Shown here in pieces: positions 50,963-59,904 of a stretch of 64,000 nt of DNA. The DNA lies in contig UROC01000002.1 in assembly GCA_900549345.1 (NCBI GenBank), positions 1 through 64,000 of the forward strand, in the 5' to 3' direction. Numbering within the stretch: the stretch's first letter is position 1; the number at the start of each line of letters is the position of its first letter. The stretch is from an uncultured Collinsella sp. (GTDB taxonomy: Bacteria; Actinomycetota; Coriobacteriia; Coriobacteriales; Coriobacteriaceae). The notes beneath the pieces were generated by a model. It did not search any database and was not told where the DNA came from. It saw only the letters and a list, made by a program, of their open reading frames with translations. Both the position numbers and the translations under genes were made by a program.

Positions 50963-51346
50963 TTACAGCGTCATGACGTAGTAACCCGCATCCCTCACGG
51001 CCGTCTCGAGGACACCGCGATCGATCGGCCGCTTGGAGCGCACGCGCGCTGTGTGGTCCGCGTACGTTACCGTAGCCCACACGCCATCCAGCGCATTGAG
51101 GGCATTGGCTACGTTCTGAGCGCAGCCGTCACAGCTCATGCCGCCGATGAGCAGCTCATCGCTATAGGGATAGTGTGACGCATCGGTATCCACCACAACA
51201 ACCTTTTTGGCCTTCTTGCCGCTCGTACCATCGCTGCAGCAACTCTTCCCGTGTGTCGAAGCGGCAATGCGACACAGTCCAAAAAACATGCCGACGGCAA
51301 TGACGGCCAGCACGATGAGATTCGCAGGGTTGAGCAAGTCACTCAT
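50963..51346 (-). CDS. Membrane-anchored heavy-metal-associated (HMA) domain protein
   Basis: A 127-residue protein. One N-terminal helix (NLIVLAVIAVGMFFGLCRIA) is followed by a Cys pair (SCCSDG) and a short Lys-rich linker, as in FeoB-associated Cys-rich membrane proteins. A full HMA domain with the copper-binding GMSCDGC motif follows (residues ~70-127). It is thus a fusion of the two types and probably handles Cu(I) at the membrane. GAAAGGGGAGCGC precedes the ATG. A CsoR-like palindrome (51376-51392) lies 30 bp upstream. No CopA-type ATPase is next to it. Confidence 0.85.
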   Translation of the reverse strand: MSDLLNPANLIVLAVIAVGMFFGLCRIAASTHGKSCCSDGTSGKKAKKVVVVDTDASHYPYSDELLIGGMSCDGCAQNVANALNALDGVWATVTYADHTARVRSKRPIDRGVLETAVRDAGYYVMTL

Positions 51347-51375
51347 GCGCTCCCCTTTCAAGTAGCACTATCTAG

Positions 51376-51392
51376 ATACCCCCATGGGGTGT
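51376..51392 (-). promoter_or_regulatory. Candidate CsoR copper operator
   Basis: ATACCCCCATGGGGTGT resembles the G/C-tract inverted repeats bound by CsoR/RcnR-type repressors. It is positioned to control the HMA gene. Confidence 0.6.
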
Positions 51393-51454
51393 CCCCATCT
51401 TAACCCAAAATCATGTCTGTTCGGTCAATTAGTTTCCCTCTTCAAACTTTTTTG

Positions 51455-51500
51455 TTGACCATGGCTTACTTTCGTGTATAAGTTTTCCTAGGCTAACAGT
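51455..51500 (+). promoter_or_regulatory. Promoter and possible iron-regulator box before DUF3793
   Basis: TTGACC (51455-51460) and TATAAG (51477-51482) with a 16-bp spacer make a good housekeeping promoter. TTCCTAGGCTAACA directly downstream contains TAGGCTAAC, as in the centre of DtxR/IdeR iron boxes. The iron box is tentative. Confidence 0.5.
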
Positions 51501-51520
51501 TTAAATCCGTAAGGAGCGCC

Positions 51521-52225
51521 GTGACTCGAACCATAGATATCCCAACGTTTCAGGCAGCGGTCGTGCGCAACTGCTCTCCCACGCTCGCGGGCATCAAGCC
51601 GGCATCGCTCTTTACCTATCCAGGCACCTACGCCCACGGGAACGGCTCGACCACAACCGAAACCATCGCAGAACGTCGAGCACGCCTGCTCAACGTTATC
51701 GCCCAGTGCAATCGCGAGCTTGACCCGCTCGGCATCCACCTGAGTGTTTTGGTCTGGCGGCCCTGCGGAGCACTCGTGTACGTGTACCGAGCCAAAAGCC
51801 TCGCCACCTATTTCGCAGACCCTCGCGCCCAAACAGCGCTCGCCTCGGAAGGCTACGACACGAGAGACCTTTCGACATGCCTTGTGCATTTGGCATCACG
51901 CATCACGCTCGCGAGCAATAACGTCGCGGAATGCGCTTGTAGCCAGACTCGATGCGCACTACCCCAGCAAGCTAGCTGCAGCAACGACTGCACCTGCGAG
52001 TTTCCGCACGAAATAGGCTACTTCCTTGGATATCCCTACGACGACGTGCACGAGTTTATCGTCCAGCGCGGCGAGAACTACAAGGTCTTTGGGGCCTGGA
52101 AGGTCTACACGAATGTCGAGCAAGCGCTTGCGATGTTTGACGCCTACCGCGCTTGCACTCAATACCTCACCTTTGTCTATCAGCAGGGCTGCAGCTTGGC
52201 GCAACTTGCCCAGGCAACCCGATAG
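51521..52225 (+). CDS. DUF3793-family protein
   Basis: A 234-residue DUF3793 protein. The family features are VWRPCGALVYVYR, the C-rich centre, and FPHEIGYFLGYPYDDVHEFI, ending with YKVFGAWKVY. Function is unknown, but these genes are usually next to flavodoxins, often in iron-regulated loci. It starts with GTG behind AAGGAGCGCC. A flavodoxin gene follows 46 nt later. The promoter overlaps a possible DtxR-type box. Four Cys in the middle (CACSQTRC, CSNDCTC) could bind metal or a cluster and are an addition worth noting. Confidence 0.85.
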   Translation: MTRTIDIPTFQAAVVRNCSPTLAGIKPASLFTYPGTYAHGNGSTTTETIAERRARLLNVIAQCNRELDPLGIHLSVLVWRPCGALVYVYRAKSLATYFADPRAQTALASEGYDTRDLSTCLVHLASRITLASNNVAECACSQTRCALPQQASCSNDCTCEFPHEIGYFLGYPYDDVHEFIVQRGENYKVFGAWKVYTNVEQALAMFDAYRACTQYLTFVYQQGCSLAQLAQATR

Positions 52226-52271
52226 AACATAGAAGCCGCGGCAACCTGCCGCACAACTGAAAGGACTCAAC

Positions 52272-52691
52272 ATGAGCAAGATCGCCGTCGTCTACTGGAG
52301 CGGCACGGGCAACACCGAGGCCATGGCAAACCTCGTCTCCGAAGGCGCCACGTCCGCGGGTGCCGAGGCTGAGGTCATCTCCTGCGCCGACTTCTCTGCC
52401 GACAAGGTCACCAACTATGACGCCTTCGCCTTCGGCTGCCCCGCCATGGGGTCCGAGGAGCTCGAGTACGACGAGTTCCAGCCGATGTGGGATGAGGTCA
52501 AGGAAGTCCTCGGCGACAAGAAGGTCGTCCTCTTTGGCTCCTATTCGTGGGCCGAGGGCGAGTGGATGGATAACTGGAAAGCCGACGCCGACGAGGCCGG
52601 CGTCAACGTCGTGGACTCCACCATCTGCTACGATGCGCCCGACGATGAGGGCGAGGCGGCCTGCAAGGCCCTGGGAGCGGAGCTGGCCTAA
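52272..52691 (+). CDS. Short-chain flavodoxin
   Basis: A 139-residue FMN flavodoxin. The phosphate loop is VVYWSGTGNTEAMAN, and FGCPAMGSEELEYDEF and FGSYSWAEGEWMDNW bind the isoalloxazine ring. It probably replaces ferredoxin in low-iron conditions, carrying electrons in anaerobic metabolism. AAAGGACTCAAC precedes the ATG. Co-transcribed with DUF3793, and ended by the hairpin at 52763. Confidence 0.93.
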   Translation: MSKIAVVYWSGTGNTEAMANLVSEGATSAGAEAEVISCADFSADKVTNYDAFAFGCPAMGSEELEYDEFQPMWDEVKEVLGDKKVVLFGSYSWAEGEWMDNWKADADEAGVNVVDSTICYDAPDDEGEAACKALGAELA

Positions 52692-52762
52692 CGAAGCCGC
52701 CAGAAAGTCGCAAGGCAACTAACAGCCGAGCACCGCACAACAACAGTCACTCATGCCCAAAC

Positions 52763-52800
52763 AAAAACGGGGGCCGGATACTATCCGATCCCCGTTTGTT
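52763..52800. terminator. Bidirectional terminator between flavodoxin and the ABC transporter
   Basis: AACGGGG-gCCGGAT pairs with ATCCG-atCCCCGTT; T-runs are present on both strands. Confidence 0.75.
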
Positions 52801-52823
52801 ATATCGACAATTTCGACGCGCCG

Positions 52824-53576
52824 CTACGAGATATTGCCCAAGAACGCCTTGGTGCGCTCGCTCTTGGGGTGGTCGAAGACCTCGCTCGGCGTACCCTCTT
52901 CCACGATAACGCCACCGTCCATAAAGACGACGCGGTCGGCGACGTCGCGGGCAAAGCCCATCTCGTGCGTCACCACGATCATAGTCATGCCATCACGTGC
53001 CAGGTCGCGCATGACGCCCAGGACGTCGCGAACAAGCTCGGGGTCGAGCGCCGACGTGGCCTCGTCAAAGAGCATGACGTGCGGGTTCATCGACAGGGCG
53101 CGGGCGATCGCCACGCGCTGCTGCTGACCGCCCGAGAGCTGGCTCGGCATAAAGTCGATGCGCTCGGCAAGACCGACCTTGGTCAGCTCCTCGACGGCAA
53201 TCTTCTCGGCCTCTTCCTTGCTGCGCTTGAGCACCTTTTGCTGCGCAAGCATGACGTTCTTTTTGACCGACAGGTGCGGGAACAGGTTGAACTGCTGAAA
53301 GACCATGCCCAGGTGCGTACGCACTTTGTTGAGGTCGACGCCCTTGGCGCAAACGTCCACGCCCTCAACGACGATCGAGCCGCTCGTGGGATGCTCCAGG
53401 CGATTGATGCAGCGAAGCATCGTCGACTTGCCCGAGCCCGAAGGACCCAGGACTACGACGACCTCGCCCTTGTGCACATCCAGATCGATGTCGCGCAGGA
53501 CCACGTTATCGCCGAAGGCCTTCTGGAGATTCTTGATGCTGACGACGACCTCGTTCGAGTTATTGGTTTCGCTCAT
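52824..53576 (-). CDS. Polar amino-acid ABC transporter, ATP-binding protein
   Basis: A 250-residue ABC ATPase of the GlnQ/ArtM group: Walker [10 protein letters not shown], signature [15 protein letters not shown], Walker [13 protein letters not shown]. It energises uptake of a polar amino acid together with the permease 12 nt upstream and the binding protein before it. AAGGAGGTCCTATC precedes the ATG. Whether the substrate is glutamine, arginine or cystine cannot be told. Confidence 0.92.
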   Translation of the reverse strand: MSETNNSNEVVVSIKNLQKAFGDNVVLRDIDLDVHKGEVVVVLGPSGSGKSTMLRCINRLEHPTSGSIVVEGVDVCAKGVDLNKVRTHLGMVFQQFNLFPHLSVKKNVMLAQQKVLKRSKEEAEKIAVEELTKVGLAERIDFMPSQLSGGQQQRVAIARALSMNPHVMLFDEATSALDPELVRDVLGVMRDLARDGMTMIVVTHEMGFARDVADRVVFMDGGVIVEEGTPSEVFDHPKSERTKAFLGNIS

Positions 53577-53588
53577 GATAGGACCTCC

Positions 53589-54950
53589 TTACAGACCGGC
53601 GATGTGGTCGGCGGGCGTCGCGACGACCTGTCCAGCGCTCTTGGCGGGACGCTTCTTCTTGGTTTCGGCCGTCCCCAGAAGCCTCGCCTCAAGACCGCTC
53701 ACCAAGCGAGCAAGCGGCAGGGTGATGACCAGGTAGAACAGCGCGGCAACCACATACGGCGTAATGGAACCCGTCGTGGCCACGATGGTACGGGCGTTCA
53801 TGACGATCTCGACCACGCCCACGGCCGCGAGCAGCGACGTATCCTTGTAAAGCAGGATAAACTCGCTGGTCAGCGTAGGCAGGACATTGCGGAACGTCTG
53901 CGGAATCATAACGTAGAGCAGCGTCTGGAAGGCGTTCATGCCCAGCGAGCGCGCGGCCTCGTTCTGGCCCTTGGGGATCGACTGGATGCCCGCGCGGAAG
54001 ATCTCGCACAGGTAGGCGGACGAGTTCATGGCCATGACGATGACGCCCAGCACATAATCGTCAACCTTGACGCCGGCCAGCGGCAGGCCAAAGAACGCGA
54101 TGTAGATCTGCAGGAACGCCGGCGTACCGCGGATGATATTCACATAGATGCCGGCAAGGCAACGCAGGATGCGCGACTTGGAGATGCGCATGAGTGACAA
54201 GGCAAAGCCAAAGGGAATGGCCAACGGAAATGCCACGAGCACGATCGAGAGCGACATGAGGAAGCCTTTGAAGACGATCGGCAGGCTCTGAACCAAAATG
54301 ACCGGGTTCAGGAACAGGCGAAGGAACATGTTGGAATTCCATGCCTCGACCCACGGCTGCTCCTTAAGGTCGGCCAGGAAGTTATCGAATGCCGTCACGC
54401 CCTTAATCTCGACGGAAGGAATCTTGGAGATCTTCTTGGTTGAACCGTCAGCCAACGTGTAGGTGCCGCTAAAAGCCTCGTCGCCGCCCTCGACGGGGAA
54501 GGTCACACCGTAGACCTCGACACGGAAATAGCCGCCGGCCGGAGCCGTCTCGCCAAAATCGATCTTGAGCGTCTGGCCGTCGACCTTGCACGTAGGCTTC
54601 ATGGGCGTACGGTCCATGAGGTCATCGCCCGAGAGCATCGTCAATCGCGTGTCATCGGCACCAAACGTCGTGCCGTCGACAAACGTCAGCGATAGACCGC
54701 TCAGCTCCTCGTCGGCATCGGCCTGAACTTCCCAGGTAATGCGCGTCTCGGTGCCGCCGACCACAGCGCTGCCCGAACCGGTGTTGGGTCGGGCAGTAAT
54801 CTTTGCGGTCTCAAGCGCCTGGGCGGTCGTGGGCGCATATGCCCCCGCGCACACCAGCGCGAGCGCCACGGCCATGACGCAGGCTAGCTTTTGGGGCAAG
54901 GCGGGCAGTGAAAAACGCTGCTCCGTGGCCCCTTTGTTCAGTCGAGACAA
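53589..54950 (-). CDS. Amino-acid ABC permease with extracytoplasmic N-terminal domain
   Basis: A 453-residue protein. The C-terminal ~230 residues are a HisM/GlnP-type permease with the EAA loop (AARSLGMNAFQTLLYVMIPQ, FRN). Before it lies an unusual ~200-residue secreted part: a signal-like helix (ACVMAVALALVCAGAYA), then beta-rich sequence (ETRITWEVQADADEELSGLS, GYFRVEVYGVTFPVEGG) like an Ig or cohesin fold. I placed the start at TTG 54950 because TAGGAGCCACC precedes it; a longer ATG start at 55058 would run through the hairpin behind the binding-protein gene. Such domain-extended permeases are uncommon. Confidence 0.82.
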   Translation of the reverse strand: MSRLNKGATEQRFSLPALPQKLACVMAVALALVCAGAYAPTTAQALETAKITARPNTGSGSAVVGGTETRITWEVQADADEELSGLSLTFVDGTTFGADDTRLTMLSGDDLMDRTPMKPTCKVDGQTLKIDFGETAPAGGYFRVEVYGVTFPVEGGDEAFSGTYTLADGSTKKISKIPSVEIKGVTAFDNFLADLKEQPWVEAWNSNMFLRLFLNPVILVQSLPIVFKGFLMSLSIVLVAFPLAIPFGFALSLMRISKSRILRCLAGIYVNIIRGTPAFLQIYIAFFGLPLAGVKVDDYVLGVIVMAMNSSAYLCEIFRAGIQSIPKGQNEAARSLGMNAFQTLLYVMIPQTFRNVLPTLTSEFILLYKDTSLLAAVGVVEIVMNARTIVATTGSITPYVVAALFYLVITLPLARLVSGLEARLLGTAETKKKRPAKSAGQVVATPADHIAGL

Positions 54951-54985
54951 GGTGGCTCCTATCGTAGAAGTTGCCGACAAAACGA

Positions 54986-55045
54986 GACGGAAACGCTCTC
55001 CGTCAAGAGAGGCGCAAAGGCCCTCTCCGCAAAACGGAAAGGGCC
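54986..55045 (-). terminator. Intercistronic hairpins between binding protein and permease
   Basis: GGCCCTTTCC and GGAGAGGGCC (55019-55045), and then GACGGA...TCCGTC (54986-55004), form stems with weak T-runs after the binding-protein gene. They likely cause partial termination or mRNA processing so that more binding protein than permease is made. Confidence 0.55.
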
Positions 55046-55066
55046 CGCGCGCAATCAAGCATTAAT

Positions 55067-55927
55067 TTACTTGATGTTGTACTTAGCCATGAGGGCGTCA
55101 ACGGTACCGTCGTCGGTCAGGTCCTTGATGGCCTGGTTGATGTCGTCCTTGAGCTTGGTGTTGCCCTGGTTGATGGCGATGGCGTACTCCTCGCCGGTGC
55201 TGACCTGCTTGATGGTCTGGCAGGTGTTGAACTGCTCGGCGGTCAGCTGGCTGGCAACGGAGCGGTTGGTGACTACGGCATCGCCCTTATCGGACTGCAG
55301 GGCGCTGAAGCACTCGGTGGCGTCCTTGTAGGGAACGATCTTAGCCTTGGGGAAGTTTTCCTGAGCAAAGGCCTCGGCGGTCGATCCAGACTGGACGATG
55401 ATGGTAGCGTCGGCGTTGTTGAGCTTCTCGCTGTAGTTGTCGGCCGTGATGTCGGTGTTATCGACCTTGGTCACGATAGCCTGATCGTCCATGTAGTAGG
55501 AATCGGAGAAAGTGACTTCCTTCTCACGCTCGGGCGTGTCGGTGATAGCCGCGATGGAAACGTCATACTTGGCGCCCGAAGCGACACCCGGAACCAGCGT
55601 GTCAAAGTCATTGTTGACGTACTCGACATCCAGGCCCAGCTTGTCGCCGATAGCCTTGATAAGCTCAAGGTCAAAGCCCTGATAATCGCCGTTGTCGTCC
55701 TTGTACTCAAACGGAGCGTACTCGGCAGAGGTGCCGACGGTCAGCGTACCGTCCTTGACGAGCGCGTACTCCTTGGAGCCGTCGACCTTCTCGACCTTAG
55801 CGTCGTCAGAGCTGCTGGAACCGGCATCAGAACCAGAGGTGGCGTTGGACGAGCCGCAGCCCGTCAGTGCGAGGGCGAGTGCCATGGCGCCCGTGGCGGC
55901 AAATGCGCCAAGCTTCTTCAGCTTCAT
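55067..55927 (-). CDS. Amino-acid ABC transporter substrate-binding lipoprotein
   Basis: A 286-residue class 3 extracellular solute-binding protein. The signal peptide ends in lipobox LALTGC, followed by a Ser/Asp-rich linker. The binding domain has the family start (LTVGTSAEYAPFEYKDDNGD, YQGFDLELIKAIG) and EYVNNDFDTLVPGVASGAKY. It delivers a polar amino acid to the permease encoded next. AAGGAGACTGATT precedes the ATG. Confidence 0.93.
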   Translation of the reverse strand: MKLKKLGAFAATGAMALALALTGCGSSNATSGSDAGSSSSDDAKVEKVDGSKEYALVKDGTLTVGTSAEYAPFEYKDDNGDYQGFDLELIKAIGDKLGLDVEYVNNDFDTLVPGVASGAKYDVSIAAITDTPEREKEVTFSDSYYMDDQAIVTKVDNTDITADNYSEKLNNADATIIVQSGSTAEAFAQENFPKAKIVPYKDATECFSALQSDKGDAVVTNRSVASQLTAEQFNTCQTIKQVSTGEEYAIAINQGNTKLKDDINQAIKDLTDDGTVDALMAKYNIK

Positions 55928-56074
55928 AATCAGTCTCCTTCCGGTGACCCCGTTTGATTCAGAGGTCTGCAAAAACTGTTGGATATTATGCGCCCGTTTG
56001 GAAGAATCCGCAATTAGAAAACTGATTGAAACAAACCCATAACGTGAATGGAACACTCCACTTTATGACAGTCA

Positions 56075-56941
56075 TTACTGCTGCAATGACCTTAACAGTT
56101 TGATTTCAGCCGCATAACCTGCAAGTTCGTTCGGTGTCTCCAAAATGAATGGCAATGCGCGCAAGCGGCCATTCGATACAATATTCTGCATAACCTGCAT
56201 ACCGCCGCCAAACTCCTCGCTGCCAAGGTAGCCCTTGCCGATGCACTCGTGACGATCTTTATGGGCGCCACTGGGGTTCTTCGAATCGTTGATGTGTACG
56301 GCACGCAAGCGGTCGATACCCACCACGCGGTCGAACTCGTCGAGCACGCCGTCCAGATCATGGATGATGTCGTAGCCGGCATCGCTCACATGGCAGGTGT
56401 CCAGACACACGCCCAGCTTGTCCGATAGCTCTGGACGCCTGGCGGCAGCACCCTCGATAATGCGCGCCAGCTCTTCAAAGCTACGGCCCACCTCGGTACC
56501 CTTTCCCGCCATGGTCTCGAGCAGCACCGTCGTCTGCTGCCCCTCAAACATCACCTGACACAAGGTGTCGACGATCATCTGAATGCCAGCATCAGTCCCC
56601 TGCCCCACATGCGCGCCGGGGTGGAAGTTGTAGTAGTTGCCGGGCAGCGCTTCCAGACGCTGCAAGTCCTCGGCCATTGCCTCCAAGGCAAACTCGCGTG
56701 CCCGCTCTTTGGCAGAACAGGGGTTGTAGGTATAGGGGGCATGAGCCACAAGCGGGCCAAAGTCGTTTTTCTCCATAAGCTCGCGCAGGGCCGCCACGTC
56801 ATCCATGTCAAGATCTTTCGCCTTGCCGCCGCGCGGGTTGCGCGTGAAGAATGCAAAGGTGTTGGCGCCAATGGATAGCGCCGTCTCCCCCATCGCCCGA
56901 TAGCCCTTCGTCGTCGAAAGATGACACCCAATCGTCAGCAT
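56075..56941 (-). CDS. nfo: Deoxyribonuclease IV (AP endonuclease)
   Basis: A 288-residue endonuclease IV. The three-zinc site is built from [50 protein letters not shown] and [21 protein letters not shown], all present. It repairs abasic sites in DNA. GGAGCTGGAG precedes the ATG. A 23-bp inverted repeat separates it from the aldo/keto reductase gene. Confidence 0.93.
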   Translation of the reverse strand: MLTIGCHLSTTKGYRAMGETALSIGANTFAFFTRNPRGGKAKDLDMDDVAALRELMEKNDFGPLVAHAPYTYNPCSAKERAREFALEAMAEDLQRLEALPGNYYNFHPGAHVGQGTDAGIQMIVDTLCQVMFEGQQTTVLLETMAGKGTEVGRSFEELARIIEGAAARRPELSDKLGVCLDTCHVSDAGYDIIHDLDGVLDEFDRVVGIDRLRAVHINDSKNPSGAHKDRHECIGKGYLGSEEFGGGMQVMQNIVSNGRLRALPFILETPNELAGYAAEIKLLRSLQQ

Positions 56942-56959
56942 CTCCAGCTCCCCCTCATC

Positions 56960-57026
56960 AGTTGCGGTGAAATAGTTCCTGTCGATGCCCTATTCTGCCG
57001 CAAACAGGAACTATTCCACCGCAACT
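56960..57026. repeat. 23-bp inverted repeat (22/23)
   Basis: AGTTGCGGTGAAATAGTTCC continues to TGT (56960-56982) and faces its inverted copy at 57004-57026 with one mismatch. The loop is 21 bases. It lies between nfo and the aldo/keto reductase gene, on the same strand as neither T-run, and fits the dispersed-repeat pattern of the window. Confidence 0.8.
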
Positions 57027-57039
57027 TATAAAAGGGGCA

Positions 57040-58227
57040 TCAGGAACGCGTTTTGCAAAAGGCTTTAAGCGCGGCCGTTACGGGGCCAGGCTGGAAACGT
57101 CGGCGCACATCGTCGAGACGCTCAGGAATATCGATGTGCTGCGGGCAGTGACGTGCGCATTTGCCGCATTTGACGCAATTGCTCACCAACTTGGGCTCAC
57201 TCGTCCGCACCGCGCTCGCCGTAAAATACTGCGACAGGCCCGTAAACCAGCTGTGCGCATAGCTTGCGTTGTAGGCGGCGAAACACCCAGGGATATTGAT
57301 GCCTTTGGGACACGGCATGCAGTAGCCGCAGCCCGTACAGGGCACGCGATTCGATTTCTCAAACTCTCCCAGCACACGCGCGATGGTATCGAGCTGCTCT
57401 GTCGTCATCGAATTCGGCAGTGCGCGATCCGCCAATGCCGCGTTCTCGTCCACCTGCGCGGTATCGGTCATGCCCGAAAGCAGCATCGTGACTTGAGGAT
57501 GGTTCCACACCCACGAAAGGCCCCAGGCGGCAGGAGTGCGCAAATGCGGGTCAGGGGCGCCATCGAGCACAGCGCGGGCCCGCGGCGGCAGCTTGCCCGC
57601 TAAACGCCCGCCCAGCAGCGGCTCCATCACAAACACCGCGAGCCCGCGCTCCGCAGCCGCCATGAGTCCCGCCGTTCCCGCTTGGTAGCGCTCTCCAGCG
57701 TAGTTGTACTGGATCTGGCAAAAATCCCAGTCATACGCGTCGAGCATCGTCAGGAAGTCCGCCGCACTGCCGTGATACGAAAAACCTATCTGGCGAATAC
57801 GCCCCGCAGCCTTTTGGTGCGCAATCCAGTCCTCGATGCCCAACGCCACCACGCGCTCCCACTGGGCGGGCGAGGTGATGTTGTGCATAAGGTAGTAGTC
57901 GATATGGTCGGTCCGCAAACGGTGCAGCTGCTCGTCAAAAAAGCGGTCGAAATCCTCCGCACATTTGCACGAAGCGTGCGGCAACTTAGTCGCCAGCAAC
58001 ACCCGGTCACGCAGCCCCAAGCGCTCAAGTGAGGCGCCCACGCACACCTCGTTACCGGGATAAAGATACGCAGTATCCAGATAATTAATCCCCTGTTCCA
58101 CCGCACGGGAAATGATGGCATCGGCCGTCTTCGCATCGGGGTGTCCCGGCGCACCGGGAAATCTCATGCAGCCCAGACCCAGAGCAGATATTCGGTTACC
58201 ACTTTTGGGGTCAACGCGGTATTGCAC
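57040..58227 (-). CDS. Aldo/keto reductase with C-terminal 4Fe-4S domain
   Basis: A 395-residue aldo/keto reductase of the type fused to a ferredoxin-like domain. The TIM barrel has the catalytic Asp/Tyr (NYLDTAYLYPGNE), Lys (LLATKLPHA) and His (DYYLMHNI). The C-terminal part has CTGCGYCMPCPKGI and CVKCGKCARHCPQHI, for two clusters. The start is set at GTG 58227 behind AAAGGAGGGGCC, which gives the usual MQYRVDPKSGNRIS. The enzyme probably reduces carbonyls with electrons from NAD(P)H or ferredoxin; the substrate is unknown. Confidence 0.88.
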   Translation of the reverse strand: MQYRVDPKSGNRISALGLGCMRFPGAPGHPDAKTADAIISRAVEQGINYLDTAYLYPGNEVCVGASLERLGLRDRVLLATKLPHASCKCAEDFDRFFDEQLHRLRTDHIDYYLMHNITSPAQWERVVALGIEDWIAHQKAAGRIRQIGFSYHGSAADFLTMLDAYDWDFCQIQYNYAGERYQAGTAGLMAAAERGLAVFVMEPLLGGRLAGKLPPRARAVLDGAPDPHLRTPAAWGLSWVWNHPQVTMLLSGMTDTAQVDENAALADRALPNSMTTEQLDTIARVLGEFEKSNRVPCTGCGYCMPCPKGINIPGCFAAYNASYAHSWFTGLSQYFTASAVRTSEPKLVSNCVKCGKCARHCPQHIDIPERLDDVRRRFQPGPVTAALKAFCKTRS

Positions 58228-58443
58228 GGCCCCTCCTTTCGCCATCAGCGCCCCGGCAAGGCGAAACACAATGGTCACGCGGCCGAAACATCGTGGAATC
58301 GCAATCGAGAACGTATCGTAACGCAGCAGAAATCGAGCTGTCACGGCACCGCTTTAACATCAGCAAAAAGCCCGATGAAAGGAGCAACAAACAAATACGG
58401 CCATCCGGTGCACGCAGCATGGTCCGGCAGCATACAATCCATC

Positions 58444-58470
58444 AGGCGCCCCTTACGCGGGCGCCTTTTA
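58444..58470 (+). terminator. Hairpin with T-run upstream of the reductase gene
   Basis: AGGCGCCC pairs with GGGCGCCT, followed by TTTAT, 20 bp before the start of the ketopantoate-reductase-like gene. It could be an attenuator or the end of a short upstream RNA. Confidence 0.6.
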
Positions 58471-58488
58471 TATGGGGAGATGATTCGC

Positions 58489-59403
58489 ATGCAGATCAAC
58501 AAGATCGCCTTTATCGGCAAGGGCGGCGTCGGCCTGCTCTACGGCAGCATGATTGCCAAGGCCCTCGGCAATGACGCCGTCGAATACGTTATGGATGACG
58601 CCCGTTTTGAGCGTCACGCAAACGATGCGCTCACCGTCAACGGCAAGCCCTGTGCGCTCAAGTCCGTCCGCGCCAGCAAGGCAACGCCCGCCGATCTGGT
58701 CATCCTGACGGTCAAGACCACCGGTCTCGACCAAGCACTCAAGACTATGGAGCGCGTCGTGGGACCCAATACGCTCATCGCCTCGCTGTGCAACGGCATC
58801 ACGAGCGAGCAAAAGATTGCCGAGCGCTTTGGCTGGGAGCATACCGTTCTTGGTATTTGCCAGGGCATGGACGCTGTGTTTCTCAACGGAGAGCTCACCT
58901 TTACCAACACGGGCGAAATCCGCTTTGGCGCGGCGGCCGGTACGGATCCCGCAGCCATCACCGCAATCGACGAGCTCTACACGCGCTGCGGCATCGCACA
59001 CACCGTCGAGAGCGACATTGCGCACCGCATGTGGGCCAAACTCATGCTCAACGACGGCATCAACCAGACCTGCATGGCCTACGGCGGCACGTACGGAAGT
59101 GCCACGGAGCCGGGCTCCGAGCAGCGTCGCTGCCTTGTTTCCGCCATGCGCGAAACGCTTGCGGTCGCCAACGCCGAGGGCGTTGAGCTGACCGAGGCAG
59201 ACCTGACGCAGATGGTGCACCTCATCGAAGGAATCGATCCCGCCGGCATGCCCTCGATGGCGCAAGACCGCGTCGCGCGGCGCAAAACCGAGGTCGAGGA
59301 GTTCGCCGGCACCATCTGCCGTCTGGCGGCCAAGCACGATATCCAGGCACCGCAGAACGAATGGCTCTATCAGCGCATTCGCGATATCGAGGCAAGCTGG
59401 TAG
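58489..59403 (+). CDS. Ketopantoate reductase (ApbA/PanE) family protein
   Basis: A 304-residue NADP-dependent 2-dehydropantoate 2-reductase family protein. The Rossmann loop is IAFIGKGGVGLLYG, LVILTVKTTGLDQAL and SLCNGITSEQKIAERFG follow, and the catalytic Lys is in AHRMWAKLMLNDGINQ. The C-terminal all-helical domain is present. The canonical GxGxxG first Gly is kept, but a Lys sits in the loop. The start at 58489 is best placed from GGGGAG. It may act in pantothenate synthesis or on another 2-keto acid; other pan genes are not adjacent. Confidence 0.85.
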   Translation: MQINKIAFIGKGGVGLLYGSMIAKALGNDAVEYVMDDARFERHANDALTVNGKPCALKSVRASKATPADLVILTVKTTGLDQALKTMERVVGPNTLIASLCNGITSEQKIAERFGWEHTVLGICQGMDAVFLNGELTFTNTGEIRFGAAAGTDPAAITAIDELYTRCGIAHTVESDIAHRMWAKLMLNDGINQTCMAYGGTYGSATEPGSEQRRCLVSAMRETLAVANAEGVELTEADLTQMVHLIEGIDPAGMPSMAQDRVARRKTEVEEFAGTICRLAAKHDIQAPQNEWLYQRIRDIEASW

Positions 59404-59436
59404 CGCCCGACTCACCACGTCAACAGACTCAACAGC

Positions 59437-59474
59437 AAAGCCGCCGCAAGGGCACTCCCCTTACGGCGGCTTTC
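59437..59474. terminator. Terminator between the reductase and a small membrane gene
   Basis: AAAGCCGCCG pairs with CGGCGGCTTT, usable on both strands. Confidence 0.8.
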
Positions 59475-59510
59475 ATCTTCATCTATAACCAGTAGTCGAT
59501 GTCCCGACGG

Positions 59511-59717
59511 TTAGAGCTGCGACTCCGAGGCCTGGCCCTCATCGTCGCGACAAAGGACTACACCCGCACTTCCCAGCAGCGCGGCCGCAATCAGCGCGCC
59601 GACCACGATTGGAGCAGCCCCGCATGACCCCTGCACGCCCGCAATGAGCGCGGCCGTAGGACCAAGGCAACCAAGCACCAATGCGACGACGGCAACGGCG
59701 ATATCTCGAGCGTTCAC
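59511..59717 (-). CDS. Small two-helix membrane protein
   Basis: A 68-residue hydrophobic protein with two helices (IAVAVVALVLGCLGPTAALI and VVGALIAAALLGSAGVVL) and a short acidic tail. It starts with GTG at 59717 behind GGAGGAAGTGGTCTT. It is probably a real small gene, but I recognise no family. Confidence 0.55.
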   Translation of the reverse strand: MNARDIAVAVVALVLGCLGPTAALIAGVQGSCGAAPIVVGALIAAALLGSAGVVLCRDDEGQASESQL

Positions 59718-59904
59718 AAGACCACTTCCTCCAAGAGAAAGACCTTATTTCTCATGAACTAGTGTGCCCCGCGCCCATATGCGCGGCGTACTGCCACGGT
59801 AAGCGCTCTGTTAACTCAAGCACGCACAAAAAACGAACGCCCTTACGTTGCCCAAAGGCTCGGTAAAGACGCCCGCCCGTCATGTCCTATTGGCTTATGG
59901 CAGA

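Noticed and set aside
54951..55058. Longer ATG start for the ABC permease
   Set aside because: It would translate through the hairpins after the binding-protein gene and adds a non-signal segment; the TTG at 54950 has a proper ribosome site.
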